Source: Flaveria trinervia (Eukaryota; Streptophyta; Magnoliopsida; Asterales; Asteraceae). Taken from it: a DNA stretch of 64,000 nucleotides. This document shows positions 9,435 through 21,580 of the stretch, piece after piece. The DNA lies in assembly GCA_025506515.1 (NCBI GenBank), contig CM046444.1, positions 74,919,624 to 74,983,623 of the forward strand. The letters are read 5' to 3'. A program made the translations under genes and the position numbers. Numbering within the stretch: the stretch's first letter is position 1; each line of letters starts with the position of its first letter. Below the pieces are notes generated by a model. It did no database searches. It had not been told where the DNA came from and saw nothing but the letters and a program-made list of their open reading frames with translations.

Positions 9435-12400
9435 CTACTTCCCATGTATAAGCCTGTAGGATTCTCTGGTGTATGCTCTGAGAAACATAATTTGTTCTTC
9501 CACGGTAAGATTTTCAGCTCCACCATCAAACAGTCCTTCACGCCCATACAGCTCTGAAATGTACTTAGCCTGTTTGCCATTTTTGAGCTCAACTGTTGTA
9601 ATCTGTCTGTATGCAAACTCATCTGGGTGAGTACCTTCAAGTAACAGACTAAGCTCATTTTGTTTGAAGTTTTCAAGCCTCTTGTAGACTAACCCCTTTT
9701 TAATTACTCTGTTCTTTAACATCTATTGGGGTGGTTGTTTAGTTTTATAGGCCTTCTTGAAATCTTCTACAATTTCCCAGGGTGATACTACAAGGACCAC
9801 TGTGATCTCTTCATCTACGATCCTTTTTACTTGGCCCTTGTATCTCGAAGGAATGTCTTTCTTCACAATTCTGTGAGCCACCCTAGGATCAGGCCATATT
9901 CTCACCTTTTCCTTTTGATATTGAAATGTGTTAGCAAGGGTGTACAATCTCAGAGCTTCTTTCTTCATACTGATTATTGATGAAGAAGCAGCATAAGTTT
10001 TGTCTATGCTTTTCAGCATCTCATCATCATGAAGCTTTTGCTGCTGTTCTTCTTCTATCTTTACTCTCATAGCTTCCATCTCTGAGGTGGGAATGATGGG
10101 CATAGGTTTGGCTTTAGGCAAAGTCAGGACTGCAGAAAGAGGCAGCCTATCTTCTTCCTCATCATCCTCTTCTTCTTCTTCTAGCCTTAACACCCTTCTC
10201 TTCTTCTTCTTGGGTGCATCATCGGTTGTTGGTTTTGAGGGTAAAGGAATTGGTTTAGTGGGTTGTGGTAGTGGTGGTTTTGAAGTGGGAGGTTTTGCAG
10301 GTTGTTCTAGCATTCTTGTAGTGAGTGAGGCTTTTGAGTGTTTTGCTAGTTCCTTTCTGTTCCTAGCACCTGCCTCATTTAGTGCTTCAATCACCAATCC
10401 CTTAGTGTATGCTTCAGACGAACAGATCTTGGTGGTTATTGCCAAGATACTGTCCTGGTCCATGACTTAATCTCGATCAATGATCTCCCAAGGTACTTTG
10501 CAATGAATCTGATCATGATCTCTAGTCTTTTTCTTTCTAATGCATCATAACTTGCCCATCTTGAGTTAATTTCTTCAACTTCAAGTCTCCTAATCTCTGA
10601 GTCAAGCTGTGCAGTATCGAACCCCTGTCTATACAGTTGATCAACAATGGAGTCCATTGATTTACTGTGTGTAGCATCCACCATTTTGATCATCTCATCG
10701 AGTTCGAGTTCTTTTTCTTTTCCTTCAACCTTCCTCTTCTTATATGTGACATGAAAGTCTTTGTGACTTTCACCCACTTGATCAATGTCAGCTCCCTTCA
10801 CAAACTCCTCTTCCTTCTCAGTCTCCTTTTCTTTCTTCTCCTCTATGCTCTTCCTCTTTGCTTTCACTGACTGACTCTCCCCCTTTTTGGTTGCATTGGT
10901 TGCAAGGGTTTGAGTAGGAGAAAGCCTTGTGCTCACAATCTCCTCCACCGGGGGTTGTATGATTAAGGGAAGCCTCTCATCCATGGTTTTGATCACAATG
11001 TCTGCGATCATTGGGGTGATGAGAGGTAGGGATTGCTGAAAGATAGCAGTTGTTTGCTCAGAGGGGTTCTGTCCCTGAGAAGCAGTGCCAGAAATAGAAG
11101 CTGGTGGCTCGGAAATTTTGAGTGGCTGAGTGTGTGGGAGACCTTCAGGTGAAGGTGCCATCTGTGGGTTTATGTTGGTGGCAGATGGACTTGCTTTTTC
11201 AGAGAATTGGTCAAGTAGTCTTTGTAGTCTACTGACTTCTTCCTCAAGAATTGTGTTCTAGGCCAGAACATCATAAAAGAAGCCCAGGTCATCATTAGCA
11301 GATGCTGAATCACCTGACCTCCTGCTTGTAGCAGGATGTACATGCACTGGGTGTAGACCAGTTTTAGCATGTGCCCTTTTTCTTGGAACTAGGGACTTCC
11401 AGCCTCAGGATGATGTCCTTCATCAGCTGTTGCCTCTGGTGAGGTCTTAGCTATGTTACCAGCCTCAGTCTGATCATGTGTTGATTCAGAAGAGGTGGCA
11501 GCCTCACCAGATGTTCGTATCTGCATATCTACACGAGGAGATAGAACAGTTAAACCCTGGTGATGTGGGCTGTCAGAAGCATGTTGATCCTCTTCCTCAA
11601 TTGATGTGGTTTTCCCCTTTGTTGGTGTTTGTTGGGGAGGAGGAGAGGCATGCAGCTGAGTCAGCACTTTTGCAATAATGAGAATAGGACTTTGTGGGGC
11701 GGTTGCAGTGGGAGATGGGGTAAAAGCAGTATGCACCTGGGGAGAATGGTGCTTTTCAATGGCAATCTCCTCAAATAAGGAAGATCCCAGATTAGTGGGT
11801 ACCCCTTCTTTTGTTGCTGCAGGCTCCTTTTGAGAGGAATCCTAAGCGGCTATGGCTGGTGAAGTCCTTGTATCCACTAGGGGGTTATAACCAGTGGATA
11901 TAGCCTGCGTTTGTGTTGCAGGGGCATCCTCAGGGGACTCATTTCCCTGAGTAGCCTTTTTTGACTTCTTTTTAGTGGGTTTGTGTGGGTTCCAGCTGCG
12001 TGGGTTTGCGCAGCTTGGCAGCCATTTTTAGTGATTGGGCAGAGTTGTGCCGGGAGTATACTTCAGGCAATACAGCCGTAGCAGGGACTCCCAGGCCAAC
12101 AAGTCCCTCAGCTTGAAGCTGGTTTTCAATTATGGCCATTATGAACCGAGGATATAATATCCAACGGTTAGCAAGTTGTTTTTGGGCCATATCCTTGAGC
12201 TCTAAAAATAGTATTTCAGAAAAATTTAAAGGTTGTTGCTCAAGGATGGAGTACATTACCTGTTGCCACCTTGTGGACATTTGATCCCATGATGAAGTCT
12301 TGGGGGCAAGGCAGACATTTACCATGTGAAAGATGAGACGTTCGGCATCCTGGAAATGTTTCTTCAATATGGTAAATACACTCAGGTTACCCTAGTATCC

Positions 12401-12742
12401 ATGGTGGGCAAATGATTGATCTATTGTGCCCTTTGGATAACCAGTTGTGAAAGTGGCATCATCCAGATTGAGGGTTTGGCGAAGAATGTCTGGAGTAATG
12501 ACCACTTTTTGACGATGGACAAACGATTGAAGAGACTCTGTGTCATTCTCCTCAGAGACAAGAGTGACGTTTGTCCAGAATTGGTTAAGAGATTCGGCAT
12601 ATACGGTGGGATTTAACAGAAAAGCCATTTTGTAAGGTGACTGAACCATTAAATCAATGGCGTTGTGAAACTTGGTCCAGTATGGCGATTTTGTGAGATG
12701 TGCGACACAGTTGTGTCATGGTTTTAGTTGCATGGTCGCCAT
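9435..12742 (-). pseudogene. ORF3: accessory protein gene after pol, El-4 copy, broken
   Basis: About 1,100 codons from ATG 12742 to stop 9435, not a recognised enzyme. Order: N-terminal domain (12742-12000; FWTNVTLV, PDILRQTLNLDD, NRWILYPRFIMAIIENQL); Ser/Thr/Pro/Glu-rich linker (11900-11390); DDLGFFYD plus a short coiled coil (near 11270-11200); basic region with YKKRKVEGK (near 10740); helical segment (SEIRRLEVEEI, 10600); KKKKRRV followed by an acidic run (near 10200); conserved C-terminal domain (10090-9435; YQKEKVRIWPDP, LLEGTHPDEFAYR). No signal peptide or membrane helix is visible, so an envelope role is not supported; nuclear location is inferred from the basic clusters. Breaks include CGA to TGA at 12716-12718 and several frame changes. 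Copies: 46001-49446 and 58173-61496. Confidence 0.8.
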
Positions 12743-12821
12743 TGATGAAGAGAGGTTACAGAGTTTTTGAACGGTAGGTTTGAGAAGAGAAGAAAGGAAA
12801 AAATCTAAAGGTGGGATAAGG

Positions 12822-12829
12822 TATTTAAA
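12822..12829 (-). promoter_or_regulatory. TATA-like box upstream of ORF3 in El-4
   Basis: The minus strand reads TTTAAATA within CCCTTTAAATACC, 80 bp before the ORF3 ATG. El-8 and El-9 have CCCTATAAATAC at the same place. It suggests ORF3 is transcribed from its own start. Confidence 0.65.
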
Positions 12830-12849
12830 GGGTAGGGTTAGAAAACGAC

Positions 12850-13610
12850 TGAAGGTTTTGGTGTTAGTAATCAGTTGTTGAAACTACTGATGATGTGGTA
12901 TTAACTTTCAGAGGTTTGGAATGACTGACCGTATTGGTGTGATCAGCAGTTGTTATAAAACAACTGAAGACTTGGTTTTAACCGTCAGACGTTGAAACAG
13001 CTGAAGTCTCTGATTTAGTCATCAGTAGTTATAAAACTACTGAAGACAGTTTTGACTTCTGGTGATGAAACAACTGAGGACTTGGTATTAGTCATCAGTA
13101 GTTGGGAAACTACTGAAGACTTTGGTTTTACCATCAGTTGTTGTAAACAACTGAAGACTTGGTGTTAGTCATCAGTAGTTGTGAAACTACTAAAGACATG
13201 GTTTTGCTTCAGTTGTTTAGAAAGAAACAGTAGTTGGGAAACTACTGAAGAGAAAAAGGCTCATCAGTAGTTGTCGTCAATTCATTGCTTTTCAGCTGTT
13301 TCATACTGTCCTCAACACGTACTCATTAGATGTTTTCATCTGTTTTCAGATGTTTCATAGGACATCAGTACGTATTTGCATTTCTGACAACAGTAGTTGT
13401 AGCTACATCAGCTGTTGTAACTACATCAATTGTTTTATCAAATAAAGTACTTGAGTACTGAGAAGTTAAGCTCTAGTAGTTTAAAGAAAACTTCCAGAGG
13501 GAAAATAACTTCAGTACTTATATATATGACAATAATAAACTAATGATCATCAGTACTTGGGAGCTGAGATCATCAGTAGTTGTCACTTATTCTAGCTGCA
13601 GCATACCAAG
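12850..13610 (-). repeat. AACTACTG/CAGTAGTT motif array between pol and ORF3 (El-4)
   Basis: The spacer is filled with copies of AACTACTG, CAGTAGTT and close variants (CAGTTGTT, CAGCTGTT), often as facing pairs such as 'catcagtagttgtgaaacta'. The same motifs crowd the U3 part of the LTRs. There is no ORF. Together with the TATA box it looks like a promoter region. Confidence 0.75.
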
Positions 13611-13618
13611 CCTTAACA

Positions 13619-14692
13619 CTAGATTTGAAAAGTTGTGCTATCCAAGGGCTTAGTGAAAATGTCTGCAAGCTCATCAGCACTAGGAACAAATTTTGGATCA
13701 ATCAGACCTTTTTCAAAACAATCTCTAATAAAATGGTGTCTGATTTCAATATGTTTAGTCCTAGAGTGCTGTACAGGATTCTTGACAATACAAAGAGCTG
13801 AAGAGCTGTCCATTAACAATGGGGTCTTAGTCTTTGTTATGCCATAATCCAATAATTGGTTTTGAAGCCAGAGTACCTGAGATGTATAGCTTGCAATAGC
13901 AATGTACTATGCTTCAGCAGTTGATGTAGCAACTGAGGTCAGCTTCTTACTCTACCAAGAAATCAAGCAGTTGCCTAAGAATTGGCATCCTCCAGAAGTG
14001 GACTTTCTTGTCAACTTACACCCTGCATAGTCACTGTCAGAAAAAGCAACTAATTTAGCAGAATGTCTAGTAGAATACCATAAACCTAGAGATGGAGTGC
14101 CTTGCAGATATCTAAAGATCCTCTTGACTGCAATCAAATGAGACTCCTTAGGTGCAGCCTGAAATCTAGCACAAACACATGTAGCAAACATAATATCTGG
14201 TCTAGAAGCTGTTAAGTACATCAAGGACCCAATCATACATTTGTAAAGTGTTTCATCAACCACTTTACCTTTCTGATCTGTTCCAGTTGTGTGGTGTTGC
14301 ACATGGGAGTAGAACAGGGCTTACACTTTTGTAAATCAAACTTTTCCAAAAGATCTTTTGTGTATTTGGACTGATGAATGAAAATTTCATCAGCCTTTTG
14401 TTTGATTTTGCAAACCCAGAAAGAACTGTAATTCTCCCATGGCACTTATTTCAAACTTCTGTTGCATCAACTTTGTAAAGGCATCACACAGCTGTGGATC
14501 AGAGGATGCAAAAATAATATCATCTACATAAATTTGAACAAGTAGATTATGCTGCCTACCTTTTTTAATGAATAAAGTCTTATTTATGGAGCCTCTAGTG
14601 AAATTATTTTCTAGAAGAATGTTTGATAATGTCTCATACCAGGCTCTAGGAGCTTGTTTCAACCCATAGAGAGCCTTATCAAGCTTATACAC
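13619..14692 (-). pseudogene. pol: El-4 pol: RT C-terminal part and RNase H
   Basis: Continues the RT from 14659-15825. YVDDIIF, the catalytic RT motif, is intact at 14519-14530. Small frame changes near 14440 and 14290 and a stop near 13955 split it into open pieces (14692-14390, 14445-14233, 14302-13952, 13852-13619). RNase H shows AFSDSDYAGCKLTRKS, DSSSALCIVKNP, KHIEIRHHFIRD and ADIFTKPLD. All lesions are small, so the copy is young or partly mis-assembled. Confidence 0.88.
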
Positions 14693-15825
14693 CCAATTAG
14701 GATGTTTATTGTCCTCAAAACTACATAAACCTCTTCTTTAATTTTCCCATACAAAAATGCACTTTTGACATCCATTTGAAAAACTTTAAGGTTGTGATAA
14801 GCAGCATAAGCTAAAAACAATCGAATTGCTTCCAGTCTGGCTACAGGGGCAAAGGTTTCATTATAATCAATACCTTCCTCTTGTGAAAACCCCTGTACAA
14901 CCAGTCTGGCCTTGTTCTTAACAATAAGCCCATTTTCATTAGTTTTGTTCCTAAACACCCATTTAGTGCCTATTGCACACTTACCTGGGGGTAGAGGAAC
15001 CAGTTCCCACACTTGCTGTTTCTTGAACTGAAGAAGCTCAAGCTGCATGGCTTCAACCCATCCATTGTCTCTTAAAGCAATGTGATAGTTCTTTGGCTCT
15101 TGCTGACAAATGAAAAGAGCATAGAACCAGAAATTTGACAATTGACTTCTTGTTGAAACGCCAGCATTGATATCACCAATGATTTGAGACATAGGGTGAT
15201 TCTTCAGATCTTGGTACACAATAAGATCTGTGCAAGTGTTTGTAGCAGGCTCAGCAGCAACAGATGGTGATGGTGAAGCATTTCCTTGAAACCAATCAGT
15301 AGATGGTAATTCAAAGGAAGTTGAGGTTGTAGAAATCTCATCAGCATTTGTTGTGGATTGTGCTACTGAAGCTACAGGAACATCAGGTCTAGCTGAATCA
15401 GGCAGTTGATCACTAAACTTGAAAAGGTGATTACTCATATCAGCATCATCATCAGTAACACTAGATGGATGACTAGCTACAGAAGATGATGGATTCAAAT
15501 GATCTGCAACAGCAGGTGGTTGATAAGGAACATATTGCAGAATGTCCAGATCAAACAACTCCACAGGGTTTTGTGGAATTGTATCCTTAGGGGATTCATT
15601 GAACTTCACATGCAAGGTTTCATCAAATACCTTTGTCTGACAGTTGAATACTCTATAAGCCTTGCAAGTGGATGAATACCCAACAAAATACCCTGCATCC
15701 ACCTTAGAATCAAACTTTTGGAATTGATCCTTTATGTTGAGAATGTAACAGGGACACCCAAATGCTCTAAAGAATGAAATCAAAGGGGCCAAATGATGAA
15801 GAACTTCATATGGAGTCTTCATCAA
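14659..15825 (-). pseudogene. pol: El-4 pol: integrase C-terminal region and RT N-terminal part
   Basis: 388 open residues. It begins with the integrase tail (TPYEVLHHLAPLISFFRAFG, GYFVGYSSTCKAYRVFN), has a variable Ser/Pro-rich linker, then RT fingers and palm (WVEAMQLELLQFKKQQVWEL, GTKWVFRNKT, RLVVQGFSQEEGIDY, FAPVARLEAIR, QMDVKSAFLYG with the first catalytic Asp). It ends by frameshift just after EEVYV. The frame from the upstream ORF shifts by one at 15822-15825. Confidence 0.88.
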
Positions 15826-17132
15826 CCTCTATTTACTAGAACTCTATTCTGTACATAGCAAGCTGTATTGACAGCTTCAGCCCAAAAAGTCAGTGGCAGA
15901 CCAGAATCAGCCAACATGGACCTTGCAGCTTCAATGAGGGTCCTGTTCTTTCTCTCCACTACTCCATTTTGCTCTGGAGTCCTTGGGATGCTATACTGCC
16001 TCTTGATTCCCTTTGACAAGTAAAACTCATCAAGAGTGTGGTTTCTGAATTCAGTACCATTGTCACTCCTCACACACTTAACTGGTAGGGAATACTGCTT
16101 CTCAACGTGTAACACAAAGTTCATAATGGATTGAGTAGCCTCATCCTTTGAATGCAAGAAGAAGGTCCATACATATCTAGAGTAACCATCCACAATTACC
16201 AGACAGTATTTCTTCTTTGCCATACTCATTACCTTCACAGGACCAAAAAGATCCATGTGCAGTAGTTGTAAGCAGGCATTAGACTTGGATTCTTCTATGG
16301 TTGGGAATCTAACTTTATGTTGTTTCCCTTTTAAGCATGCAGTGCAGATTTCATCACAATTGAACTCCTTTATTGGAAGACCTCTCACTAAACTCTTGTG
16401 GATTAGCTGATTCATGTTTTTGAGATTAACATGACCCAGCCTTCTATGCCACAGTTTAGATTCTTGGAGAGAGGCCTTGGAGAACAAGCATGGATGGCCT
16501 CTTAACTCAATTTTCTTTGACAGATCCAAGGCATATACTCTTCCTATCCTGTTGGCCTTCAGGAGAGTATTATCATCCAGTACATTGTCAATCAGGCTCA
16601 GATCCTTGGAAGACGGAATCGTACAGTTCTGGCTTGTGAAAAGATTGTATTTGAGATTCTCCACATGGTTGACATCATCAAATCTAATATCTCCATTAGA
16701 CACAAATCCCTTTCCAATGATGTAACCTTTAGCATCATTTCCAAATGAGACAAATCCCTTCTTTCCCTGAGAGTAATCATGAAGAAGAGAGCTGCTCCCA
16801 GTCATGTGCATGGATCCTCCACTGTCCACGTACCAGATGCTTCTTTGGCATGCTGAAGAACCCTGCACAATCATAAGAAACCAGTTAGCTTTGGAGACCC
16901 AAACCTTTTTGGTTTTGGGACTGACTTTATCAACAGATTTAACCATAGCTGGTTTCTCATGACTAACAGCTGATGAAGATGGAGATAGTGCTGAAATAGA
17001 TTTGGACCTGGAATTCCTCTCCAGTGGTTTGGTCACAGTGGCTTCAAGTTGGTTAACTTTCCCCAACAGATGCTGAACTATCATAACAAGCTGTGTCGGA
17101 TTTGAAGCTTGAGCTTTCAGTTCCTTTGACAC
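15822..17132 (-). pseudogene. pol: El-4 pol: protease, GAG-pre-integrase and integrase core
   Basis: 436 open residues. Aspartic protease active site WYVDSGGSMHMTG near 16830. Integrase N-terminal zinc motif: WHRRLGHVN with CDEICTACLKGKQHK near 16450-16330. Integrase core: LHMDLFGPV, RSDNGTEF and PEQNGVVERKNRT supply the D, D and E residues. Between KYNL and FTSQNC near 16650, 14 residues present in El-8 and El-9 are missing as an exact 42-base deletion, which keeps the frame. Confidence 0.88.
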
Positions 17133-17461
17133 TCTAGAGCTTTTTTTGATGAGTTCCTATGACCCACCATTTCCTCCTTCTTAGATTTCACAGACTTTGT
17201 CTTATGTTTATCATGAGGAACAATATCAGCTGTCTTCTGATAAATCGTATCCTTCTTAGTGGATTTGGGTAAGGCCTTGGGTTTATTAGGTTGAGATGAT
17301 TGTGGTACAAACTTGCTCTTAAACTCAGTTTTCATTTTATTTATTTCTAGTTTAATGAGCTCATCCCTTTGGAGCTTTAAACCCTTTTTGTACCAACATT
17401 CATCAGATAGATGATTGAATTTACCACAAATTTCACATGGTTTATTCTTCATCTTGGACAT
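17117..17461 (-). pseudogene. El-4 gag-pol linker with second zinc knuckle
   Basis: 114 residues starting near CEICGKFNHLSDECWY (C-x2-C-x4-H-x4-C), a second CCHC knuckle, followed by a Lys-rich stretch. It overlaps the protease ORF by 16 bases in another frame; in the El-9 copy the equivalent stretch reads through. El-9 has the matching knuckle near 53575. Confidence 0.75.
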
Positions 17462-17481
17462 CTTTACTGCTGAAGTGGAAA

Positions 17482-18067
17482 CTACTGAAGGTGTGATCTT
17501 AGTACTTTCCTCCTATCAATACTAGGTACTAAAGGATTTGTAACAGCTGAAGACTGGTAATTCAACTGTTTTCCATCCGTCCTAATAGACTGTTTGATGG
17601 ATTCCTCAGCAGTTGTTAGTCCTTGTATTTCAACTGATTTGAAATGCTTTTCAGATGTTGGGTCTCTTTCAGTACTTGGGGTACATTGAGGAACAACATC
17701 TGAAGTACTCAGCTTCATATGAGTCTGAGTAGTTAGACCATCAGTCAATTTATTGTTGAGATCTTAACACTGGTTTCATTCTCTAATCTTAGATTATCAT
17801 TGGAGAATGACTCACACGATAATGTGGTTTAGAGATTGCTTTCACTTTCAGACTTAACTATGGAGTTAGGAGTAAAGTCTGTTGGTGGAGCAGTATGGTT
17901 GTAACCAATGCCAAACTTCACATTTGAAGCAGTTTGCTTGCTAAGAAGCCTTTCAAATCCCTTGCATGATGAGACCCAGCATTCACACTCAACTTGGGTC
18001 ACTGCAAGTTTTTCTTTGAGACTCCTGTGGTCTTCCAGAATAACCTCTAGCTTGGCCTTTTCATCAT
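17482..18067 (-). pseudogene. El-4 gag C-terminal region, broken
   Basis: Pieces match the El-9 ORF at 52919-54334 (for example QVECECWVSSCKGFERLLSK near 17980 and FGIGYNHTAPPTDF near 17890). Stops near 17830 and 17765 and a frame change split it. The 88-residue open piece 17748-17482 is rich in Ser and Thr. Role unknown, probably a spacer domain of Gag. Confidence 0.65.
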
Positions 18068-19777
18068 TTAATTGGCTTTAAGCATATAATTCTCATCACT
18101 TTTACTGTTAAGAGCAGACTCATACTCAGCTTTTCTTTTGAAAATGGTTTTCTCAAACTCAAGTTTTTGATTTATCAATGCTACATTTGCCTCTCTAATA
18201 GAGACAAAGGCAGCTATGCATGATTCAGAACATAACTTGGCTTTAGCCTCTGAAGATACCTGAGTTACCTGTGAAGATGATGCATTTGGACAGGAACCCT
18301 CAGTAGACTCCAGGGCCATGAGAGCAAGATTTCTAAAAGGGTGTTCACCACCATGTTGACTAGCACCAGCATAGTATTGCTCAGTGTGACCAGACAAGTT
18401 ATCAGGTAAGCTACTCCAGTCAACGACTCCAGGTGTGAAGAAGCTATGATGAGGTTGTGATTGAGATGGAGATGGTTGAGGTTCTGGTAGTGCATGAGAT
18501 TGTGGTACTATAGGAGCTTGAACTTGATTTGACTGTGGCATATAATAGCAGGGATAAGGATATGGCATTTGACCCTGAGGAACAAAATATGCAGGAGATT
18601 GAGGGTGTGATGAATGACTAGAACCAGTAGAATGTTGCCCTTTGGATTGTGAATTGTTATTTGGAAAAGTCAAAAAGGGTGCAGAAGTGTTAGATCCAGT
18701 TGATCTACACTCTCTTGCAAAGTGTCCAAGCCTATGGCATTTATGACACTTCAACTTGCTATTGTCAAAACCGACTTTGGTTTTGTCAGAGAGTCCAGGA
18801 AATTTCCTGCCAGTTCTCTTGTAGAATTTCTGAGATCTGATATTGATCAAGGCCATTTGGCTCAAAATATCCATCTCTTCTAAATCCTCATCAGCAATGC
18901 CCTTCAAATCATCCATGATAAAGCATAGATTGTCACTATAATTACCAGAATGACAATCAACACTCACAAAGGCATGATTAGAATTTTTTGAGGTGAAATC
19001 AATATGCTCATCATAGTGGCATTATGATCCTGCATACTCTGACTCATGAGTTACCAAGGTAGTGTTTCCTGGTACAAAATCATCATTGAGCTTTCCAGCT
19101 GATGACAGTTTTTGTTTTTGTTCTATCTCTCTCTCAAATGTGAGCAATTTCCCATGGAGTTGGGTGAGAGATAGTTTGTCCAAATTTGCACTGGAGCGTA
19201 GGACAATAGTATATGTGTCCCATCTCTCAGGAAGTGATCTGAGAAATCCGTTATTCATCTGGCTATTTGTGTACTCATGTTTGACCATTTTTAATTCAGA
19301 GATCAAACAAGAGAACCGCTCAAACTGTTGAGTCAGTGTCTCACCCTTCCTATGAGAGAATGTCTCATATTGTTGGGCAAGGATTTCTCTATTATTTTCC
19401 AAGACCTCATCTGTTCCTCCAAATTTTTCTTTCAAGGCATTCCAAAGGTCATGGGCAGATTCATAATGCATTAGCCCAGAATAGATTTCATTGGGCAGTG
19501 CCATGGCCAGAATTCCATGGGCTTTTGCATCAATCTCAAACAATTTCTTATCCTCATCTGAGTATTGCTCCCTCCTCTTTGGAACCATTTGATTGGTTTC
19601 CGGGTTATTCACCATAGGCTTGTGTGGACCATGTACCACTGATGTCCAACAACCTGAGCTGTTAACAGACAGGTGATGGAGCATTCGTCGTTGCCATATG
19701 TTATACTCACTCCTAACCAGCATTGGAGGCTTGGTTGAGGAACGAGTATTGTGAAGATCATTGGAAGGAGTAGTCAT
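18068..19777 (-). pseudogene. gag: El-4 gag polyprotein with a nonsense codon
   Basis: ATG at 19777 (MTTPSNDL), 209 bases after the PBS, matches the El-9 and El-10 gag starts. The UBN2-type core (LWNALKEKFGG, QQFERFSCLISELKM, SLPERWDTY) spans 19480-19180. A stop at 19022-19024 replaces the Glu codon of El-9 (GAA to TAA). The frame then stays open to 18068 with a CCHC zinc knuckle CHKCHRLGHFAREC near 18705-18755, a Gln/Pro/Ser-rich segment, and a helical tail. Without the stop it would be about 570 residues or more. Confidence 0.85.
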
Positions 19778-19986
19778 TTTAGATCCAAATATTCATGCTT
19801 TTAAAAGATTTTACACAGACCACAACAGACTCAATGAAAACCAAGAATAAATCTCAGGATGAATGACCAAAAACACAGAAAATTCAATCTCTATAACCGT
19901 TTCTTGCAAAAATGCTAATTCAATCAAACTTGGATCTTGGATAGCAGTTTCAATGATCAATTATTAGATCGATCAATGATGAACCA

Positions 19987-19998
19987 GCTCTGATACCA
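19987..19998 (-). other. primer binding site, initiator tRNA-Met (El-4)
   Basis: The minus strand reads TGGTATCAGAGC, two bases inside the 5' LTR. It is a perfect 12-base match to the usual plant copia primer site. Confidence 0.93.
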
Positions 19999-20000
19999 TT

Positions 20001-20743
20001 TGACAGGATCAGTGATCTCAAGTTTTATGGATTAGAGTGTAACGCAGCGGAATAAGAACAAGAATTAGACAAATTATAGCAAGAATTTGATATTTGTATG
20101 TATTAAGAACAAATACGGTTGTAACGAGAGAATATATTTCTGTGAAAAGGAATGTCTCAATAATATCAAATGTTTCTGCTTAATCATTCACCGATTACAA
20201 TTAGGTTGACACTCCTTATATAGAGTGCAATCACTGATGATATCACGGGATAGTGACATCTGGCAGATTTATTACAAAAATAACTAAAACTTAACAAACT
20301 ACTGAAATGTTCACAACTACTGAGAACATATCAGAGTGCTAAGTATAAAACATAAAACTACTCATACGAAACTACTGAAACTAGTGTAATAAAAACTTAA
20401 AACTACTGAAAAAGAACCGTCACAACTACTGAAGAAGACCTCTTCAGCTGTTGTGACAACATCTGATACTTGGTCTTCAGCACTTGTGTCTTCAGACTTT
20501 GTCTTCAGCACTTGTCTTCAGACTTTGTCTTCAGCACTTGTGTCTTCAGACTTTGTCTTCAGCACTTGTGTCTTCAGACTTTGTCTTCAGCACTTGTGTC
20601 TTCAGACATTGTCTTCAGCACTTGTGTCTTCAGACTTTGTCTTCAGCACTTGTCTTCAGCTGTTGTGGACTTCAGCATTTGTTGTGATGTATGTGGGACT
20701 TAAGGTTTTTCTGATCCGGCTCATTGGTTCTTTTGGTCAAACA
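20001..20743 (-). repeat. 5' LTR of El-4 (743 bp)
   Basis: Edges are TGACAGGATC at 20001 and GGTCAAACA at 20743 (plus strand). TATA box on the minus strand at 20214-20223. It matches 8051-9217 except for a tandem block of 180 bp here against 570 bp there and a few small indels near 20385. Confidence 0.93.
20474..20653. repeat. 28-bp tandem repeat in El-4 5' LTR, about 6.5 units
   Basis: Same unit as 8560-9129. Open frames on the plus strand at 20453-20854 are repeat artefacts. Confidence 0.92.
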
Positions 20744-20748
20744 TTTGC

Positions 20749-21580
20749 CTTCAGGGTCAGGTCCAGTCTTCACTTTAATATCCACAGGAGTTCTGATAGA
20801 CTAACAGTCAGCAAAGTGAAATTCTTCAACATGGTTTCTACATATTTTGATTGATTGATGAAGATTCCATCTGCTGTCTGTTGGACTTGCACCTAGGAGT
20901 TCTCCCATAGTACTCATTTGGAACTTTTAGTGCATAAGGTCTTCAAATTCTTTGTAGAGTTGCTTGTTCGTCGAGCCAAATATAATGCCATCCACGAAGA
21001 GCTGAACTAACAACATATCTTTTCCTCTTTTTCTTCTGAAGGGAGTATGATCAATCTTTCCTCTTTTATACCCATGTTCAAGGAGAAAGGATGATAGAGT
21101 CTCATACCACTTTCTTGGTGCTTGATGAAGACCATACAGAGCTATGTCTAGCTTGTAAACACTGTGACAGAAATCTGGATCTTCAAAGCTAGGTAGTTGA
21201 CTCACATAGACCTCCTCAGCAATCTTTCCATACAGGAAGGCACACTTTACATCCATTTGATAAACAAAATATGCAAGAAAGATTCTGATTGCTTCTAGTC
21301 TGGCAACAAGTGCAAACACTTCATCATAGTCGATTCCTTCTTCTTGAGTGTATCCATGTGCCACTAGTCTTGCTTTGTTTCTGATGACGATCCCTCTATC
21401 ATCAGTCTTGTTCCAATACAGCCATATGGTACCGATAGGGTATTGTCCTTCGGGAAGATCTACCAGTTGCCATACTTCTGGCTTCTTGAATTGTAGCAAT
21501 TCTTCCTGCATTGCTTCAATCCAGCTACTGTCTTGAAGAGCCTCTTTGATTTTTTGGGTACTATTTGACATAGAAAGCAT
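20749..21580 (-). pseudogene. pol: El-3 reverse transcriptase, catalytic Asp lost
   Basis: RT palm and fingers: SSWIEAMQEELLQFKKPEVW, IGTIWLYWNKTDDRG, RLVAHGYTQEEGIDYDEVF, YQMDVKCAFLYG, ALYGLHQAPRKWYETL. The catalytic YVDD box reads FVDG at 20987-20998, so the second Asp is Gly and the enzyme would be inactive. After 20927 the frame changes but TADGIFINQSKY-type sequence continues to the El-4 junction. The RNase H half is at 7395-8042. Confidence 0.9.

Larger units (their letters stand above)
8051..20743 (-). mobile_element. El-4: full-length copia element with extra ORF3, nested in El-3
   Basis: Both LTRs start TGTTGGACC (C changed in one) and end CCTGTCA on the minus strand. Order is 5' LTR (20743-20001), PBS, gag, pol, spacer with TATA box, ORF3, PPT, 3' LTR (9217-8051). 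Flanking 5-mers are CTTGC (8046-8050) and TTTGC (20744-20748), a target duplication with one change. The LTRs differ by over 400 bp because of a tandem repeat. Pol is fairly open but gag and ORF3 carry stops. Confidence 0.93.

Noticed and set aside
10087..10470. Serine-run ORF on the plus strand
   Set aside because: It is the antisense of the acidic and basic region of ORF3 in El-4.
9435..12742. Calling ORF3 an envelope gene
   Set aside because: No signal peptide, no hydrophobic helix long enough to cross a membrane, and NLS-like clusters instead.
19987..19998. tRNA gene fragments at the TGGTATCAGAGC sites
   Set aside because: Only the 12 bases of the primer site are present at each, always two bases from an LTR.
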